From: Sorex araneus | Taxonomy: Eukaryota; Chordata; Mammalia; Eulipotyphla; Soricidae | NCBI RefSeq assembly: GCF_027595985.1 | Contig: NC_073303.1 | Span: forward strand, 19,724,770-19,788,769 | Direction of reading: 5' to 3' | DNA length: 64,000 nt | Part shown: in pieces, positions 53,056-63,661 of the stretch | How positions within the stretch are numbered: the stretch's first letter is position 1 | Layout: the number at the start of each line of letters is the position of its first letter | The notes under the pieces: generated by a model | Told to the model about the DNA's origin: nothing | Seen by the model: only the letters and a program-made list of their open reading frames with translations | Databases searched by the model: none | Position numbers and translations under genes: made by a program

Positions 53056-53330
53056 CACGTTGGGCGCCATATGTTGCAACAATGTTGCAGTAAGGTTTAA
53101 CTTGACAGTCTGAGGCATTTAAGACATACTCCCGAAAGAAATATTAATTTTTTGGGAGGATCACATAACTGTCTCCGGAAGATTTTGTGTTGTAGCCTGC
53201 CGGAGAGCAGCCTGTTCAGCCCCTTTTTATTAACTAGGTTAATGTTTTAACCAATGATATTCAGCCACATAGGCAGAATATGCAAATTAACTTAGTCAAC
53301 GGAAACAGTATCAAAGTCAGTTACTACCAT
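53055..53330 (-). mobile_element. Beta-type ERV LTR with Lys-tRNA primer-binding site (antisense)
   Basis: 53057-53074 reads as the 3' end of tRNA-Lys1,2 (GCCCCACGTTGGGCGCCA). The viral strand is therefore the minus strand, with a standard primer-binding site. After a TA spacer the LTR starts at about 53077 ('tgttgcaaca') and extends right, with a TATA-like 'aataaaaagg' complement near 53225. The far LTR end is not fixed. No retroviral coding sequence remains. Confidence 0.75.
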
Positions 53331-53389
53331 CTCAGGATGAACCTCACCAAGATATAATCTGCTGAAAATTCGGTATGCGGGTTTTGTGA

Positions 53390-53860
53390 TGGAAATCTCC
53401 AGGATTTCTTGGGGACAGGATGGGTAAGAATAATGTAAGTACTCCCTGTGCTTCCAGAAGCCTCAGCAGTCGCATCCACACCCCAAAGCAGCCACCCAAT
53501 TGAAAAACTACTCCAGCCTTACCGTCCTGATAAAATTGCTGAATGCCTGAACAAACACCATGACCTCTTAGCACCTGTATTGCAAACCAAAATGCACAAA
53601 AGGAAAAGGAGAGAGAGAGAGAGAGAGAGCAAGAAGGAAAGTGCCTCCCATAGAGGGAGGCTGGGGGTGGAGGGGTGGGGTTTTGGGGGATGATGGGAGG
53701 GAAACAGGGACCACTGGTGGTAGGAAATGTACCACTGGTGGAGGGATGGACAAATGTACAATGGTGCTGGATTATTGTATGACTGAAACCCAATTATGAA
53801 AAGCTTTGTAATGGTCTATCTCATGGATATTCAATTAAAAAATTAAAAACAAATTTTAAA
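53390..53860 (+). mobile_element. L1-sx 3' end (sense)
   Basis: 'cctgtattgcaaaccaaaat', (GA)n at about 53611-53630, 'gggaccactggtggtaggaa', 'tggtgctggattattgtatg' and 'catggatattcaattaaaaa'. The left part before 53550 may belong to element C. Confidence 0.8.
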
Positions 53861-54029
53861 AGTAATGTGGAATTCATGCCAATTTAATCAGCTTAATTAA
53901 TGGCTGAATAGATAGCAGTACTCTTACATAAAAAAAAACACCCAATGCTTTGCAGTTTTAGAATATGGATTTTATCCTTTCCTGCTTAAATTTTTATTAT
54001 ATTTTATTATTTTAAATGTTACTATGGGG

Positions 54030-54200
54030 GCTATATGGGTAGGGCGTTTGCCTTACACGTGGCGGATGTGGGTTTGATTCCCAGAATCCCATATAGTCCC
54101 CCAAGTACCACCAGGAGGAATTTCTGAGTGCAAAGCCAGGAGTAACTAACTCCTAGGCATCATTGGGTGTGACCTAAAAAGCACAAAAAAATAAAATAAA
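54030..54200 (+). repeat. SINE-A, head shortened
   Basis: 'gggggctatatgggtagggc' lacks the A box. 'gtgggtttgattcccag' and the body are intact; AAAT tail. Confidence 0.88.
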
Positions 54201-54235
54201 TAAATAAACAAATGTTACTGTGAGGAATTTGTTTC

Positions 54236-54398
54236 TGTTTTTGTTTGTGGGCCATACTCAGCAGTGCTCAGAACTTAATCCTAGCTGTGCACTCAGGAGT
54301 CACTCTCAGGGACCATAAGTGTACCAGGAATCCCAGGTCACGTGTACAAGGCCAGTGCCCCACATGCTGTACTAGCTATTGCTATGGTCCTGAAGAAA
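54236..54398 (-). repeat. SINE-A (antisense), diverged
   Basis: 'gtgggccatactcagcagtg', 'cactcaggagtcactctcag' and 'gtgtacaaggccagtgcccc'. Confidence 0.75.
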
Positions 54399-54418
54399 TT
54401 CTTTTCATTTTATTTTTG

Positions 54419-54565
54419 TGGGATTGGAATAGTACAGAGGGCATTTGCCTTGCATGCGGCCAGCCCAGGTTTGATCCCTGGCACCCCATATGATTCTCTG
54501 TGTCCTACTAGGAGTAAACCCTGAGCATCACTGGCTATGGTCTCCCAACAAAACAAAACAAAATT
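54419..54565 (+). repeat. SINE-A
   Basis: 'gggattggaatagtacagag', 'cttgcatgcggccagcccag', 'ggagtaaaccctgagcatca'; AAAAC tail. Confidence 0.85.
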
Positions 54566-54689
54566 TACTTTTGCCTTATTCATTGTACCAAATGGAAAAG
54601 CAATATTTTTGTATATTTATCTTTTCTTAAAAATAATGTACACACTCCCACCGTTATCAAATGTGATTTGTTAGTTTATTTTCCCCTTT

Positions 54690-54992
54690 TCTGTGATGGC
54701 TGAGGATTATACACGTGCTTGGTTATGGTGCTGGCATATAATTTGGTTGTAGTGCTCTTTGGGGTTCACACATGAATTGCAGGAATCCTACCTTTGGCCG
54801 TGGTGCTCACCAGGGGTCACACCCTCAGCTCGTACACACCTGGTGGTGATTCAACCAGAAACGACTTGTGGGGACCAGGATCCTAGAGGGCAGAGACACA
54901 AACAGGAGTGTTGGGACCTTGATCAGCGTATGTGACAGCACCAAGGGTGACAGCATCAGTCTCATTCACATGGCAGGTGCTCTAAGCCACTG
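54690..54992. repeat. Low-copy GGTTGTGGTGCT-type repeat
   Basis: Internal reiteration of 'ggttatggtgct', 'ggttgtagtgct' and 'ggccgtggtgct'. Related sequence lies at 17360-17450. It ends in SINE-head-like 'tctaagccactgaattatcg' and a poly-C run (54993-55018). Confidence 0.5.
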
Positions 54993-55484
54993 AATTATCG
55001 CCCCCCCCCCCCCCCCCCGCCCAGATCCTCAGGATCAAAGATCCTTGATCCCGAGACTTTGCTGAATTCCCGAATTGATCTTAGCAGTTTCTTAGAGGAT
55101 TCCTTAGACTTTTCTATAAGTTCATATCACCTGAAAACGGAGAGAATTTAACCTTGTCCCAGCAAGCCTGGATTTCATGGTTTAAGTCTAGCCTAGTTTC
55201 CCTGGCCCAGGCCTGACTTTTGTATCTCGGAGACCCAAGGAGCTTAATTTTTGTTATCAGCCATCAGAGAATGAATGAAACACTCTGGCTCCTTTAATCG
55301 GGAAGTTCATTAACTAATTCCTTTTGCTTTCTTTCTTTTTGAGGTTATTAAAAACCTAGCACAGTACATCCTACTGATTTATCTTAAGAACCATTTTTAT
55401 TGCGGTTCCAGGAATTATAATACTGTTAATCATACTTTTAATGGACTTTATTATTTCTCTTTTCCTTGCGGTGGGAAATGGGGG

Positions 55485-55688
55485 GAGGGGAATCTTCCAA
55501 ACCATGTTCAGGGGACACCTGGAACTACATCTTGTGCCACTCCGTCAACCAGGCACTGAGAGCATTCAGACTCAATGCTTAAGCCCAGTGGGTGCCGAGT
55601 GCTGCCAGAGCCGGAGATTGAGTTCAGATCTCTGCCTGCACATGCAAGGCACATTCCCTTAGCATCACCGAGCTATCGCCCCAGCCCC
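55485..55688 (-). repeat. SINE-A (antisense), decayed and expanded
   Basis: 'tgttcaggggacacctggaa' and 'cacatgcaaggcacattccc...gctatcgccccagcccc' bracket an enlarged middle. Confidence 0.6.
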
Positions 55689-55699
55689 TGGCAGTTAAC

Positions 55700-57140
55700 C
55701 GTTAGTATTCAGCCTGAGAACCAAATCAAGAGCTCTGATGCTTTCCAGGGTGTATTTCAGCAGAATAGTCTAGTCTTTAGCACTCACTGGGAATGAGGCT
55801 GGCCAGGTTCCTACTCTGCCCCCAGACGGGGTGTGAGGGCATGAGCAAAGACAGAGAAGGGCAATCGTTTTTAGACCTGAAACCCTTTTTTTGCCAGGGG
55901 CCTCTGCTATTAGGACTTCAGTCACAGAGGGTTATGGAAGAATGCACAGAGGAAGAAATTGAGGTTCACACACAGTACAATAGCCGTGGCCTGGACAAAC
56001 CTCCCAGGTCCCGCCCACTGTCCAACTGCCCATTATGGGCTGAAGCAGAAAAGAATATCACTGCCTTCTCAGCCTGCCAACCAAGTAAGCTGTTTCCCTT
56101 TTTTCAGACTCAGAGTCAACACATTCTGTAAGCTATCCTAATTAATAAGGACCTCACAGTCAGGCATGTTTCTTTCTGCTGCTTTTAAGTATTCTGAGCC
56201 TCTAGTCTTGCAGAGAGATCCCTGAGTCGGTACAGATTTGTGGCTATTCGCAAACATGGTGGAAACAGCCCCTTCTCTCTCTGGAGGCAACGTCATGACC
56301 CCCAGGAGTTCAGAAATGAGTTGAAATAAACATCTTGGTCCATGGGCAAACGGTGCCCAGCAGGCTTTGTGTGGGAGCCTGCAAAGGTGGAAGAGCTATT
56401 CAAAGGCTGCCAGAGTCGAGAATAAACTGGCTTTGATGAGGCTTATGGACAAGATCCAGTTCTGAGCAAAACCCATGCCCAACCTCCCCTAAAGTGCGCC
56501 ATTGAGGAAACGTCTTGAAAATAAGTTGAATGACATGGGGAGCAACATTGGTAGAATGGCTTTAATGAGCCAAAAAATGTGGCTTCCAATGCCCCTGTCT
56601 CCCAGGCCCAAGGCTGGCCTTGCCAGCAGATGTGAAATCTGTTCACTGGAGCAAACTCGGAGAGACAAGAAGCGATGCTTATGCAAACTCTGCGCCAGGG
56701 AGTCATATTCACATTCAAGGCCAGAAAATGTGCTCACTGTGAGGAAAGATTTGTCTGAGCTGAAGGGGAATTGTTCATAGCTCTGAATGCAGGAGAGGAT
56801 TGGGGCGGGGGAGGGGAGGGCGGCTGGGTGCAGAAGGAACTTCTCCCAGATCTCGGGCAGGGAGAGTTTTTGGCTGGTCTTGCTGTTGCCTCTGGGGGGG
56901 TGGAGGTGGGAGCTGTGTATTGTACAGCCTGCTTATTCCGGGGCTGATTATCCCTTTCACGGATTCACTGACCTTGAGCCTCTCCTTTCGAAGGGCTTCC
57001 TGACTTTTGATGAAGTAGTTGCTCAGCTGATACCAGAGAGCAGAAAGAATAAAAATAAGTTGAGTACACGCTAGCAATGCCCGTGAACTCTGATGGGGAA
57101 AGGGGGCAGGGTCTCTGAGAGGATTTCTTTATTATTCTCT
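55700..57140. other. Repeat-poor block
   Basis: About 1.4 kb without recognised repeats. 56140-56780 is of balanced composition and reads like conserved non-coding DNA, but no comparison was possible. The 112-codon frame at 55793 has no domain I recognise. Confidence 0.4.
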
Positions 57141-57149
57141 TTTGGGTTT

Positions 57150-57308
57150 GGGGCCTCGACGGGCGCTGTTCTGGGATGACACTGGGCTCTATGCTCAGGG
57201 GTCACTCCAGGTGGTGCTCAGGGGACCATATAGGATGCTTAAGGATCCAATTAGTGTTGGCTGCGTGCAAGGCAAGCGCCTTACCTGCTGTACTATCCTT
57301 CTGATCCT
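57150..57308 (-). repeat. SINE-A (antisense), diverged
   Basis: 'ctctatgctcaggggtcact', 'ggtggtgctcaggggaccat' and 'gctgcgtgcaaggcaagcgc'. Confidence 0.8.
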
Positions 57309-57309
57309 G

Positions 57310-58280
57310 AGGGGACTTCTCGCTCTGCATCCCAATTGACATCAGCACCCCTGAGCAGATGAAGGGAAGTTCGAGAAGGCAACGCTCAGGAGTGAAGATA
57401 GGGAAGGAGGCCAGCAAACAAGCCGGAGACACTGAAACGACACCCAGGCTCTGGGCAAGCTTGGCCTGGAGCTGCTTCTAAATTGTTGACAGGACACGGG
57501 CTCCATCCAGTGTCCCCCAAGCCACTACCTTGTGAGGATTACACGGAAGGCAAATAACACAAGCCCAGAGGGAAGGAGTGAAAGAAAGGAAGAAAAGAAA
57601 ACTGCAGAGCTTCTGACCCCAGCAGGGGAGTCCTAAAGCCCAAATCCCAGTATAGCCATGGAAATGCAAATGAACAGAATATTCTGCTGGAGAAGTTGAA
57701 ATTAACCGTTGGGGAAGAAAATGGGGGTCACCTAACATAAAGTTAGCAGCAGAAAGTCTTATGAGTTAAAAGAAGTCTCTTTAATCTCCCTTGAAAGGAA
57801 GGAACTCTTTTATATTAATATACTGAAGGTCCAGGATTGATGAACATCATCGCTTTGAATTGTAATCTCTTCATTAACTTCTCTCATCTCCTCTGTTAGT
57901 GGCCATTTATATTTTTAATTGATACAATGTCGATAATAAAATGACCGTGGTAAGAAAAAAAAAGTCGGTAATTAGGATTTTAAAATAATTCAAATTAGGC
58001 TTTGCAAAGATAATTCTTCCCTAGTCCCCTGGACGTCTTTTCCTGATTTTACCACTTTATTCAAAGTGAAAGCATTTTTATTGCAATTGAAATAGAGCAG
58101 GAATTACATTTTAGGTTTAAGTCTTTAACCTTAGCTCAAACTTTATTTTCTCCTGCACATACATGCCCCCCTCGGCTCCCCATTAAGAAACTTAAGACAT
58201 ATCTATGCTTCTGATCCAAATATCTTGAATATTTTTTAAGATTGGCAGAACACCCACCCCAAACCAGGTTTGATTTAAAT
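57310..58280. other. Repeat-poor block
   Basis: The AT-rich part 57720-58140 contains several TAAT/ATTA cores ('cttcattaacttctctcatc', 'ttaattgatacaatg', 'ggtaattaggatttt'). It contains no recognised repeat. Confidence 0.4.
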
Positions 58281-58283
58281 TGT

Positions 58284-58539
58284 TACCCAGTAGCACTGTA
58301 GCACGGTGGTCCTGTTGTTCATCGATTTGCTGGAGCGGGCACCAGTAATGTCTCCATTATGAGACTTCTTGTTACTGTTTTTGGCATATCGAATTTGCCA
58401 CGGGGAGCTTGCCAGGCTCTGCCATGGGGGCGGGATACTTTTGGTAGCTTGCCGGGCTCTCCTGAGGGACGGAGGAATCGAACCCATGTCGGCCATGTGC
58501 AAGGCAAAGGCCTTACCCGCTGTGCTATCACTCCACTCC
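58284..58539 (-). repeat. SINE-G (antisense)
   Basis: TSD ttgatttaaatt / ttgatctaaatt. The 3' repeat has become 'tagcactgtagcacggtggt'. Confidence 0.93.
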
Positions 58540-58544
58540 TTGAT

Positions 58545-58985
58545 CTAAATTAGAATCAGTAATCTCTGAACCTTCTTCTCCACACCCACTATCTTCCACC
58601 CCTTACATAGACTGTTAGGATGTTGCAAGAAATGACTTGTTTTACAACAATTACTGTCCTTTAACTTTTTTAGTCCCAGTTGACCAAAATTCTCATAACA
58701 TTTTTGAAACTTCTTCCCAAGAAGGATTCCCCAGACTCCCTAAAGCTATGCACTCTTTGCTGGGACCCTTGTCCCTGCCCTCCTCCCTCCCTTCCACCCC
58801 CCATGCAGATTGCCTTTGAGAGCTAAATCTCGAGAGGAGCCTGAAGAAGGATTTTGACAAATCCTTCTTTGTAGTTGACAAAAGGATTTCGGGATTGCCC
58901 AACTAGAAGGACAGAAGGGCAGGGGGAACTCCAGGGCAACAGAGGTACCCAGAGTGAAAATAAACACAAGGAAAGATTCACTTGC
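58545..58985. other. Unassigned sequence between two SINE-G copies
   Basis: No repeat or gene recognised; bounded by two antisense SINE-G copies about 450 bp apart. Confidence 0.35.
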
Positions 58986-58987
58986 CA

Positions 58988-59234
58988 CTTGTCACTTGTC
59001 ATCCCGTTGCTCATCGATTTGCTGCAGCAGGCACCAGCAACGTCTCCATTGTGAGACTTGCTATTACTGTTTGTGGCATATCGAATACGCCACGGGTAGC
59101 TTGCCAGGCTCTGCCATTCGGGTGAGATACTCTCCATAGCTTGTTAGGCTCTGGGAGAAGGGTGGAGGGATCGAACCCAGGTCGGCTGCGTGCAAGGCAA
59201 ATGCCCTACCCGCTGTGCTATCTATCACTCCAGC
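58988..59234 (-). repeat. SINE-G (antisense)
   Basis: The terminal repeat here is 'cacttgtcacttgtcatccc', a variant of the GTGACA unit. The head contains an extra 'ctat' (gctatctatcactcc). Confidence 0.92.
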
Positions 59235-59235
59235 C

Positions 59236-59866
59236 AGAAGGAGGACCCCGAGGAAGCTGCTCCTCTAAGCAGCCACCCCAGCAGAGCCAACAATTATCTG
59301 AATAAATATGCCAGAGTCCAGCTGGGAGGAGAGAGTCTGAACTCAAAAGACCCCAGCGGGAGCTTCTCTGTGACAGAATCAGACGGGCACTTTCTCCTGC
59401 TGGCTTCCAGAACGGACTCTGCAGAGGGCATGTTTAGGAGGCCCTGGGGATGCTTCTCTCGGCCCAGCGGGATCACGAATATGTTTGTGAAACTCTTGCC
59501 AGCCTTTCCCCTCACTCCTAATAAACCCGGGGCTGCTCTTCCCTGCTGCGCAACAGGAGTGGTCACTCAAGTCCAGCTTGATGGCGTGGCACGCCGAAGC
59601 AGCCTGTGTTCAAGGGTTTGGCAAATCGAAAACCTTGTCAATCATTCTGAACCGATGGATTTATGTTACGGACTCTGTTCTTCGATGTTTCCCAAGATAA
59701 GAGCTAATGAATCAAGAGGAACTAGAGGTTGTACCTTGGAGTGTGTTGCTGTAGTGGGAGGGAAAATGTTCATAGAAATATTTCAGTTTTCAGTGACATC
59801 ACCACTTCACATTTCTATGGAAACCTTGTCTGAATGCGGAAATGCATGGTGGTGATGACTCAAAAG
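59236..59866 (+). other. Unique sequence with the window's longest open frame
   Basis: A 221-codon frame (59190-59855) starts inside the SINE-G head and crosses this unique DNA without a stop. I recognise no domain, signal peptide or splice structure. Its start codon belongs to the SINE, so chance is the default. The DNA itself is repeat-free and could be conserved. Confidence 0.3.
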
Positions 59867-59876
59867 CTGCAAACAG

Positions 59877-60029
59877 GGGCCAGAGCCATAGCACAGTGGG
59901 GAGGGTGTTTGCCTTGCACGTGGCCCATCCAGGTTCAATCCCCAGCACACCATATGGTTCCCCAAGCACTGCCAGGAGTAATTCTTGAGTGCAGAGTCAG
60001 GAATAACCATTGAGCATCGGTGGGTGTGA
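59877..60029 (+). repeat. SINE-A lacking its A-tail
   Basis: Complete head and body, but it stops at 'tgggtgtga', just before the usual 'cccaaaaagcaaaa'. TSD gctgcaaaca at 59867 and 60030. Confidence 0.9.
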
Positions 60030-60350
60030 GCTGCAAACATGTCCTTACAGACGCCTTCCCAAATTGGGCTAGGATAGTAGCAAGAGGAAATAAACGGTGA
60101 ATAAAACAGGAAAGCAAAATTAAAAACACATGAATATACAGACAAAATTAGAAAGGTACTGTGCATTGTTAAGGGTAATACTAGTTGTAACATGTAACAG
60201 GGTTGGTTTCTTTCTCACCTGAGTAAATTGCAACGAGTGGACCAGTGGTGAAAATGGCTCTCTCAAGTGATGCTCTGGGAGTCCAGGCTCCTTCCCTTTC
60301 TTGACGTCCCCGAGTCCTAGTCTCTCAAATTCCTTTACTTCTAGACAATA

Positions 60351-60590
60351 GCACTTTCCTCCTGCTGTTCATCTATTTGCTCGAGCGGGCACCAGTAACA
60401 TCTCCATTGTGAGACTTGTTGTTACTGTTTTTGGCATATCGAATACGCCACGGGGAGCTTGCCAGGGTCTGCTGTGTGGGCGGGATACTCTTGGTAGCTT
60501 GTCGGACTCTCTGAGAGCGACAAAGGAATCGAACCCGGGTTGGCTGTGTGCAAGGCAAACACCCTATCCGCTGTGCTATTGCTCCAGTTC
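60351..60590 (-). repeat. SINE-G (antisense)
   Basis: TSD acttctagacaata / acttgtagacaata. The GTGACA terminus is largely missing. Confidence 0.93.
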
Positions 60591-60604
60591 ACTTGTAGAC
60601 AATA

Positions 60605-61810
60605 ACCAAGAGCGAAAGAGAGGGAGGAAGAGAACATGGGGCATTTTTGGAGCCGGATCTAGAAATGGTATCATGAACCAATCACCACAATGATGGAAAG
60701 ATGAAAATTAAAAAGGAATGAAAAGGAGATAATTTTATCTTTTAAAACCTATGAAGATAGGGAGAGACCTGCTGCTTGAAATTGGACTGGGCCTCTTTCA
60801 CCTAAGAAAAGTTACACTGAAAAGCTCTGCCTGGGGAAATTGAATGAAGTCTTTTTTATCGGGGCAAGTGGATGGACAGGGATGCAACCTTTGCATGAGA
60901 AATGGAGGCCGACTTCCACCTACATCTGTCCTTTCACCATTCTGTCACGGGCCAGTGTGATCCGGGCTGACTCTGCAGTGAAGGAGGATCTAGGAGGCAA
61001 TGGCAAATGGGCAGTGGGAAGAGGAGCATGGAAAGATTGATAGGGTGTGTGGGGAGGTGGTGGGGATGGAGGGAAGGGGGAGGGATTACACTAGATTGGC
61101 TTACAAAGCAGAATCCTGCAGCATAACAAGGAAGAAAGCCCTAAAGAAACAAAAAGCACCACCAAACAAAACAATTGAACAGATGAACAATGAGAAAATG
61201 CGAACAATGGGATAATCAGTTAAGAAACTGATTAGAAGTGAACTAGGAAAGGACATTCTAAAAATAATCTCAAAAAAAAAAAACATTGTTCTTGGTATGG
61301 ACAGAGGAACAAAGAAATTGAATCAGTGAAATAGAAATACAGTAAAAAAAATATAAAGGGAAAAATTGGGGGGGGAGTTAATTAACAATCTTAAAGTATA
61401 AAATACTACACAAAAATTCCCACTGAAAAATTTGAAATGATGGTGAGTTTTGAAAGATAATGTAATTATTGCATATTAAGAGCCAAGGATTTATTTTAAG
61501 TGGTCGACATTAATCTATTGATTAAAAAAACACAAGATAGGCTGAAAAATAAACATATTAAGATTTTACTGTAGAGGCTAGAAAAGCAATAATAGAGTAA
61601 GCCGAAAGCCAGAGCTGTTTCCTACCCCAGCTCAGGCCTTGGGAACAAAAGTTGTGTGTTTTCTCCCCTTTTCAGATGCTGAGGCTTGAGAGGTGGATAT
61701 AAAACCATCTGAGAATTGGGAGTCATTGATGGAAATTTCCAGTGCTCTCCAGAATGGCTTTTATATGCAGAAAGTGATCAGCATTATTTGTTCTTTAAGA
61801 ATCAATATTT
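60605..61810. other. Unassigned AT- and purine-rich sequence
   Basis: No repeat recognised except homopurine stretches. An antisense frame of 61 codons at 61101 has no support as a gene. Confidence 0.35.
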
Positions 61811-61811
61811 G

Positions 61812-61962
61812 GGGCTGGTGGGAGGGATACTGGGAACATTGGTGGAGGAGAATGGGCACTGGTGGAGGATGTAAACCAAATGCAAACATGAAAGTTCATA
61901 AGTTTGTAACTGTACCTCATGGTGATTCACTAATAAAAATTTAATAAAAAATAAAAAGAAAA
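61812..61962 (+). mobile_element. L1-sx 3' end (sense), strongly 5'-truncated
   Basis: 'gagggatactgggaacattg', 'gaatgggcactggtgg', 'gtacctcatggtgattcact' and 'aataaaaatttaataaaaaa'. TSD aatcaatattt at about 61800 and 61961. Confidence 0.94.
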
Positions 61963-62627
61963 TCAATATTTAATTTTAATACTGTCATTTCAAAGTCCTA
62001 GTCTACTTAGAAATTCTACCATTTTTTGTACATCTATATAATTCATTATTTTTCCTAGTAATATTCAAGAGAACTTTGAGAAATATTTGTTATCTTTACA
62101 AACTTAAATCACCCCTCCAATGCATCCACATTTAAAAATATGTTATGTCTTACTTCCTGATTTGCTTGTTCACTCCCTGAGGTCATTGCACTCATTCCTC
62201 TATCTTCTGATCATTCCTGAAAATGGAAGTTATTGTTGGAAGTTTCAGGTTAAACTTTACAAAGGGCTTTATTGAGAGATCAGGTACATATCACACAACT
62301 CCCTTTCTTAAATATCCAAGTCAATCACTTCAGGGTTTTCGTCGAGTTGTGCACCTACCACCGCTCTCAGTGTCAAACATTTAATCACCTCCCAAAGGAA
62401 GCTGTACCCTTGGGCAGTCAGTATTCCTTATTTCTGGCCCTACCTCCTGCCCATTCTGTTTTTATGGATTTGCCTCTTGTAGACAGTCCCTATATTATAG
62501 GACGGTCATAGCATTGGTCGTGACTGACTGCACTCACTTAGCAAAGTATTTTCAAGTTTCGTCCATATTATAGTGCTTTATTCTTATTCGTGGGGAGGCC
62601 TTACAAGGAGTGTTCAGAAGGGCCTGG

Positions 62628-62898
62628 TGTTAGGGTCCGGGGTCGACCACCCCTCAAGGACAGAGAACAGAGCCGATCATGCAAATCACACAGTGAGGTT
62701 TACTGTTTCAGCTAGCTGGGGTCCAAGTATCGGCCCGGTGGCGCGGTGGGTTTCAACAAGGACCCCGAGCGCTAGATTCAGCAAGTTCTTATACTTTCAT
62801 TTGAGCAACTAAGCATGACTCAGCAATTTTCTATTACCTATAGCATACATATATTTTTTGTTGTTTTGGCCCCGCAACATCCAACCCACTTCCTGACA
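62628..62898 (-). mobile_element. Solo LTR of a gamma-type (ERV1-like) endogenous retrovirus (antisense)
   Basis: 271 bp bounded by 'tgttagggtccg' and 'ttcctgaca', inverted TGT..AGG / CCT..ACA ends. On the minus strand it has 'tataagaacttgctg' (TATA), 'gctcggggtccttgttga' and 'gaggggtggtcgaccccgg', typical of gammaretroviral R-U5. No matching TSD was seen and no retroviral gene is present. Confidence 0.8.
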
Positions 62899-63169
62899 GT
62901 TACGTTCTGAAGACCTCATTTCATTCCGGGGGCCTAATCTGTGACAACAGCATCTGGTTCTTCTGCTTTAACACTTTGTGACTTTCCACCCTTGTTTACC
63001 AGAAATGAGCACTATAGTTTCTTGTTCCTGGAAGAGGCCCAAATCACTCAGAGGCCACAGAGCCTGTCATGGCAGTGCTCTGGCTAAGCGGGTCCTAACA
63101 TTGGGACTCCGCCTGGAAATTCCCAACCACCCTGGCCAGAAGTTCAGTGCAAAGTTCTTGGGTCCTGTG

Positions 63170-63310
63170 GTACTAGGAATTCTTCAGGTCACTCCGGTGG
63201 TGATCTCTAGGGCTGTGCCCTGAAGTATTTAGGGACCATCTGGTTCTGGGGATCAGTTTAGCCACATGCGAAGCATACACCTTAACTTTGTACTATCTTT
63301 CTGGTCCCTT
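63170..63310 (-). repeat. SINE-A (antisense), decayed
   Basis: 'aattcttcaggtcactccgg', 'gggaccatctggttctgggg' and 'tgtactatctttctggtccc' remain. Confidence 0.6.
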
Positions 63311-63661
63311 TTATTCCTCCTTTTTTTTGAATAATATTCCACTAAATGTCTACACCATCATTTCTTTATCCACTCATCAGTCGATGGGTATTTGAGTCAT
63401 TCTGCTTTGCTCTGGGTATTTTGAGTAACGTCCCAATGAACTCGTACAAATTCATGTGTGGACATTTGGTTTTATTTTTTCCTGGAGCTCTTCAGAGGAG
63501 CAGGCTGGCTGAGTCCCGTGGTGACTCTGTGTACTATTAAGGATCTGTCAGACTGTTTTCCAAAACAACTCTGTCACTTTATATTCCTACCATTGATGTG
63601 GGCAGGCCTCTCTTTTATTGCGAGGAAACTTGTATACAGATGCAACTTTGTTGCGAATACA

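Larger units (their letters stand above)
62255..63660 (-). repeat. Old L1 3' UTR (antisense), interrupted
   Basis: 62255-62590 ('gggctttattgagagatcag', 'tatggatttgcctcttgtag', 'cttagcaaagtattttcaag') and 63335-63660 ('tccactcatcagtcgatggg', 'cagactgttttccaaaacaa', 'atattcctaccattgatgtg') are successive parts of one ancient L1 end. Between them are a gamma-type LTR, unassigned DNA and a decayed SINE. Confidence 0.82.
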
